Of a stretch of DNA of 6,568 nucleotides, positions 5,546 through 6,568 are shown piece after piece. The stretch covers positions 1 to 6,568 of the forward strand of contig JAYVYR010000009.1 of assembly GCA_043784065.1 (NCBI GenBank), in the 5' to 3' direction. The stretch comes from Bog-756 sp043784065. Lineage in GTDB: Bacteria; Actinomycetota; Acidimicrobiia; Acidimicrobiales; RAAP-2. The first letter of the stretch is position 1; each line of letters starts with the position of its first letter. A program made the position numbers and the translations under genes. The notes beneath the pieces are model-generated. The model ran no database searches, was not told the DNA's origin, and saw nothing but the letters and a program-made list of their open reading frames with translations.

Positions 5546-6568
5546 TCACCTGGTCGGCGGCTCCAGGATCCCGACCATCTCGACGTGCTCAGTCATCGGG
5601 AAGAGGTCGAAGGCTCTCAGTGACGTGATCGTCCATCCCGCCTCCAGGGCCACTTTCAGGTCGCGAGCGAACGGGGCCGGTTCGCACGACACATAGGCCA
5701 CCCGGCGCGGCGGCGGCTCGAGTGCGACGAGTGCGGCCATCACCTGACGACCGGCACCGGCCCGGGCCGGGTCCAACACCACGAGGTCAGGCCGACCGAG
5801 GCGACGGGCCACCAGGGCGGGGGTCACATCGGACTTCAGGACCTCGACCTGTCCGAGTCCTGTGGAGTTGCGTTTCAGGTCGGCGACGGCTGGTCCGCTG
5901 CGCTCGACTGCCACGACAACGCCTTTCGGGCCGACCGTCCGGGCCAGGGCCACGGTGAACAGACCCGCCCCGGCATACAGGTCAGCCACCCGATCCCCCG
6001 GGCGGGCGCCGAGCCCCTCGAGCACCACTCGCGTCAGGAGCGGCCCGGCTGCCGGGTGGACCTGCCAGAACACCCCCGCACCGACAGCGAACCGGTTGCC
6101 GGCCACGTCGATCTCCACGTGGTCGGGCGCCCGCAGGGTCCGTCCTTTCCACACCAGTCCCACGGCGAGGTCGGGCAGGCCGTCGAGCCGCTCCTTGCCC
6201 GTCTCCACCAGGAGCACCGGCGTGCCCCCGTCGGGCGAGGCGAAGACCTCTACCTGGCGGGCTCCCTTCCAGTTGACGGAGCCGATGGAGGCATCGTTCA
6301 CGCCGTCAGTGGCGATCGGACATCGCTGTACTGGCTCGATGTCGTGGCTGCGGTGGCGCCGGAGTCCGATCCCGCCCTCGGCGTCCACGGCAAAGGCCAC
6401 CCGGGTTCGCCAGCCGAGGCCCCCGGGGGCACCGTCAACAATCTCCACCTCGACGCGCAGATCGAGCCCGGCCAACCGGGTCAGCTGCTCGGCGATGAGG
6501 TCCTCCTTGAGTCGGCGTTGGGCCGGAAGCGCCACGTGCTGGAAGTCGCACCCACCGCAACGGCCGGG
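5546..6568 (-). CDS. TrmA/RlmD-family RNA (uracil-5-)-methyltransferase, N-terminus beyond the window
   Basis: The frame is open to the right edge, giving 340 visible residues. It belongs to the SAM-dependent enzymes that make 5-methyluridine in rRNA or tRNA (RlmC, RlmD, TrmA). Numbering visible residues from the edge, the iron-sulfur motif CGGC is at 4-7 and another cluster Cys is at 83 (RCPI). The first cluster Cys and any TRAM domain would lie outside. FWQVHP (167-172) matches the family's FFQvNp. ADLYAGAGLF is the SAM-binding motif I, and LDPARAGAG matches DPPRxG. YVSCEPAPFARDL carries the catalytic Cys295, and FPMTEHVEMV carries the catalytic base Glu330. All key residues seen are intact. 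A GTG at 6535 is internal, since CGGCDFQHV precedes it in frame. The iron-sulfur cysteines favour an RlmC/RlmD-like rRNA enzyme over TrmA, but the exact uridine target cannot be told. Confidence 0.9.
   Translation of the reverse strand, partial: PGRCGGCDFQHVALPAQRRLKEDLIAEQLTRLAGLDLRVEVEIVDGAPGGLGWRTRVAFAVDAEGGIGLRRHRSHDIEPVQRCPIATDGVNDASIGSVNWKGARQVEVFASPDGGTPVLLVETGKERLDGLPDLAVGLVWKGRTLRAPDHVEIDVAGNRFAVGAGVFWQVHPAAGPLLTRVVLEGLGARPGDRVADLYAGAGLFTVALARTVGPKGVVVAVERSGPAVADLKRNSTGLGQVEVLKSDVTPALVARRLGRPDLVVLDPARAGAGRQVMAALVALEPPPRRVAYVSCEPAPFARDLKVALEAGWTITSLRAFDLFPMTEHVEMVGILEPPTR

Noticed and set aside
1..6568. CRISPR array, tRNA or rRNA genes, phage genes or a defence island.
   Set aside because: I looked for regularly spaced repeats, cloverleaf-like sequences and recognisable defence or phage proteins and saw none. 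VapBC is the only defence-associated family present.

Overview
The window comes from a GC-rich bacterium, most likely an actinobacterium. The codons favour G or C at the third position, and one gene belongs to the mycothiol-dependent maleylpyruvate isomerase family, which is largely actinobacterial. The lipoprotein and VapBC genes are also of types common in that phylum. The genus cannot be told from the sequence; a relative of the Acidimicrobiia would fit but is a guess.

Layout. (1) Positions 1 to about 1286 are the 5' part of an IS66-family insertion sequence. Its transposase reads leftward and leaves the window before the last catalytic residue. A GTAA-type terminus at 1286 may be the element's end. 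(2) Positions 1450-2120 are a complete leftward vapBC toxin-antitoxin module with a 20-bp palindrome over the antitoxin start codon. (3) Positions 2282-2575 encode a rightward orphan small membrane protein with a strong ribosome binding site. (4) Positions 2576-2815 hold no gene that I can support. (5) Positions 2816-3637 (leftward) are a DinB/MDMPI-fold, mycothiol-dependent-type enzyme. (6) Divergent from it, 3769-4887 encode a secreted copper type II monooxygenase-like protein resembling animal PHM and dopamine beta-monooxygenase, with all six copper ligands recognisable. (7) Convergent with that gene, 4911-5459 encode a small lipoprotein. (8) Positions 5546-6568 are the 3' part of a TrmA/RlmD-type RNA (uracil-5-)-methyltransferase with iron-sulfur cysteines, cut by the window edge.

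The window looks like a mobile-element and toxin-antitoxin accessory patch beside ordinary chromosomal genes. The lipoprotein follows the methyltransferase on the same strand and may be co-transcribed with it. Nothing shows that the other genes form one pathway. I see no CRISPR array, tRNA, rRNA or clear novel multi-gene system. The copper monooxygenase, which lacks the peptide-carboxylate-binding residues of PHM, is the most interesting item.
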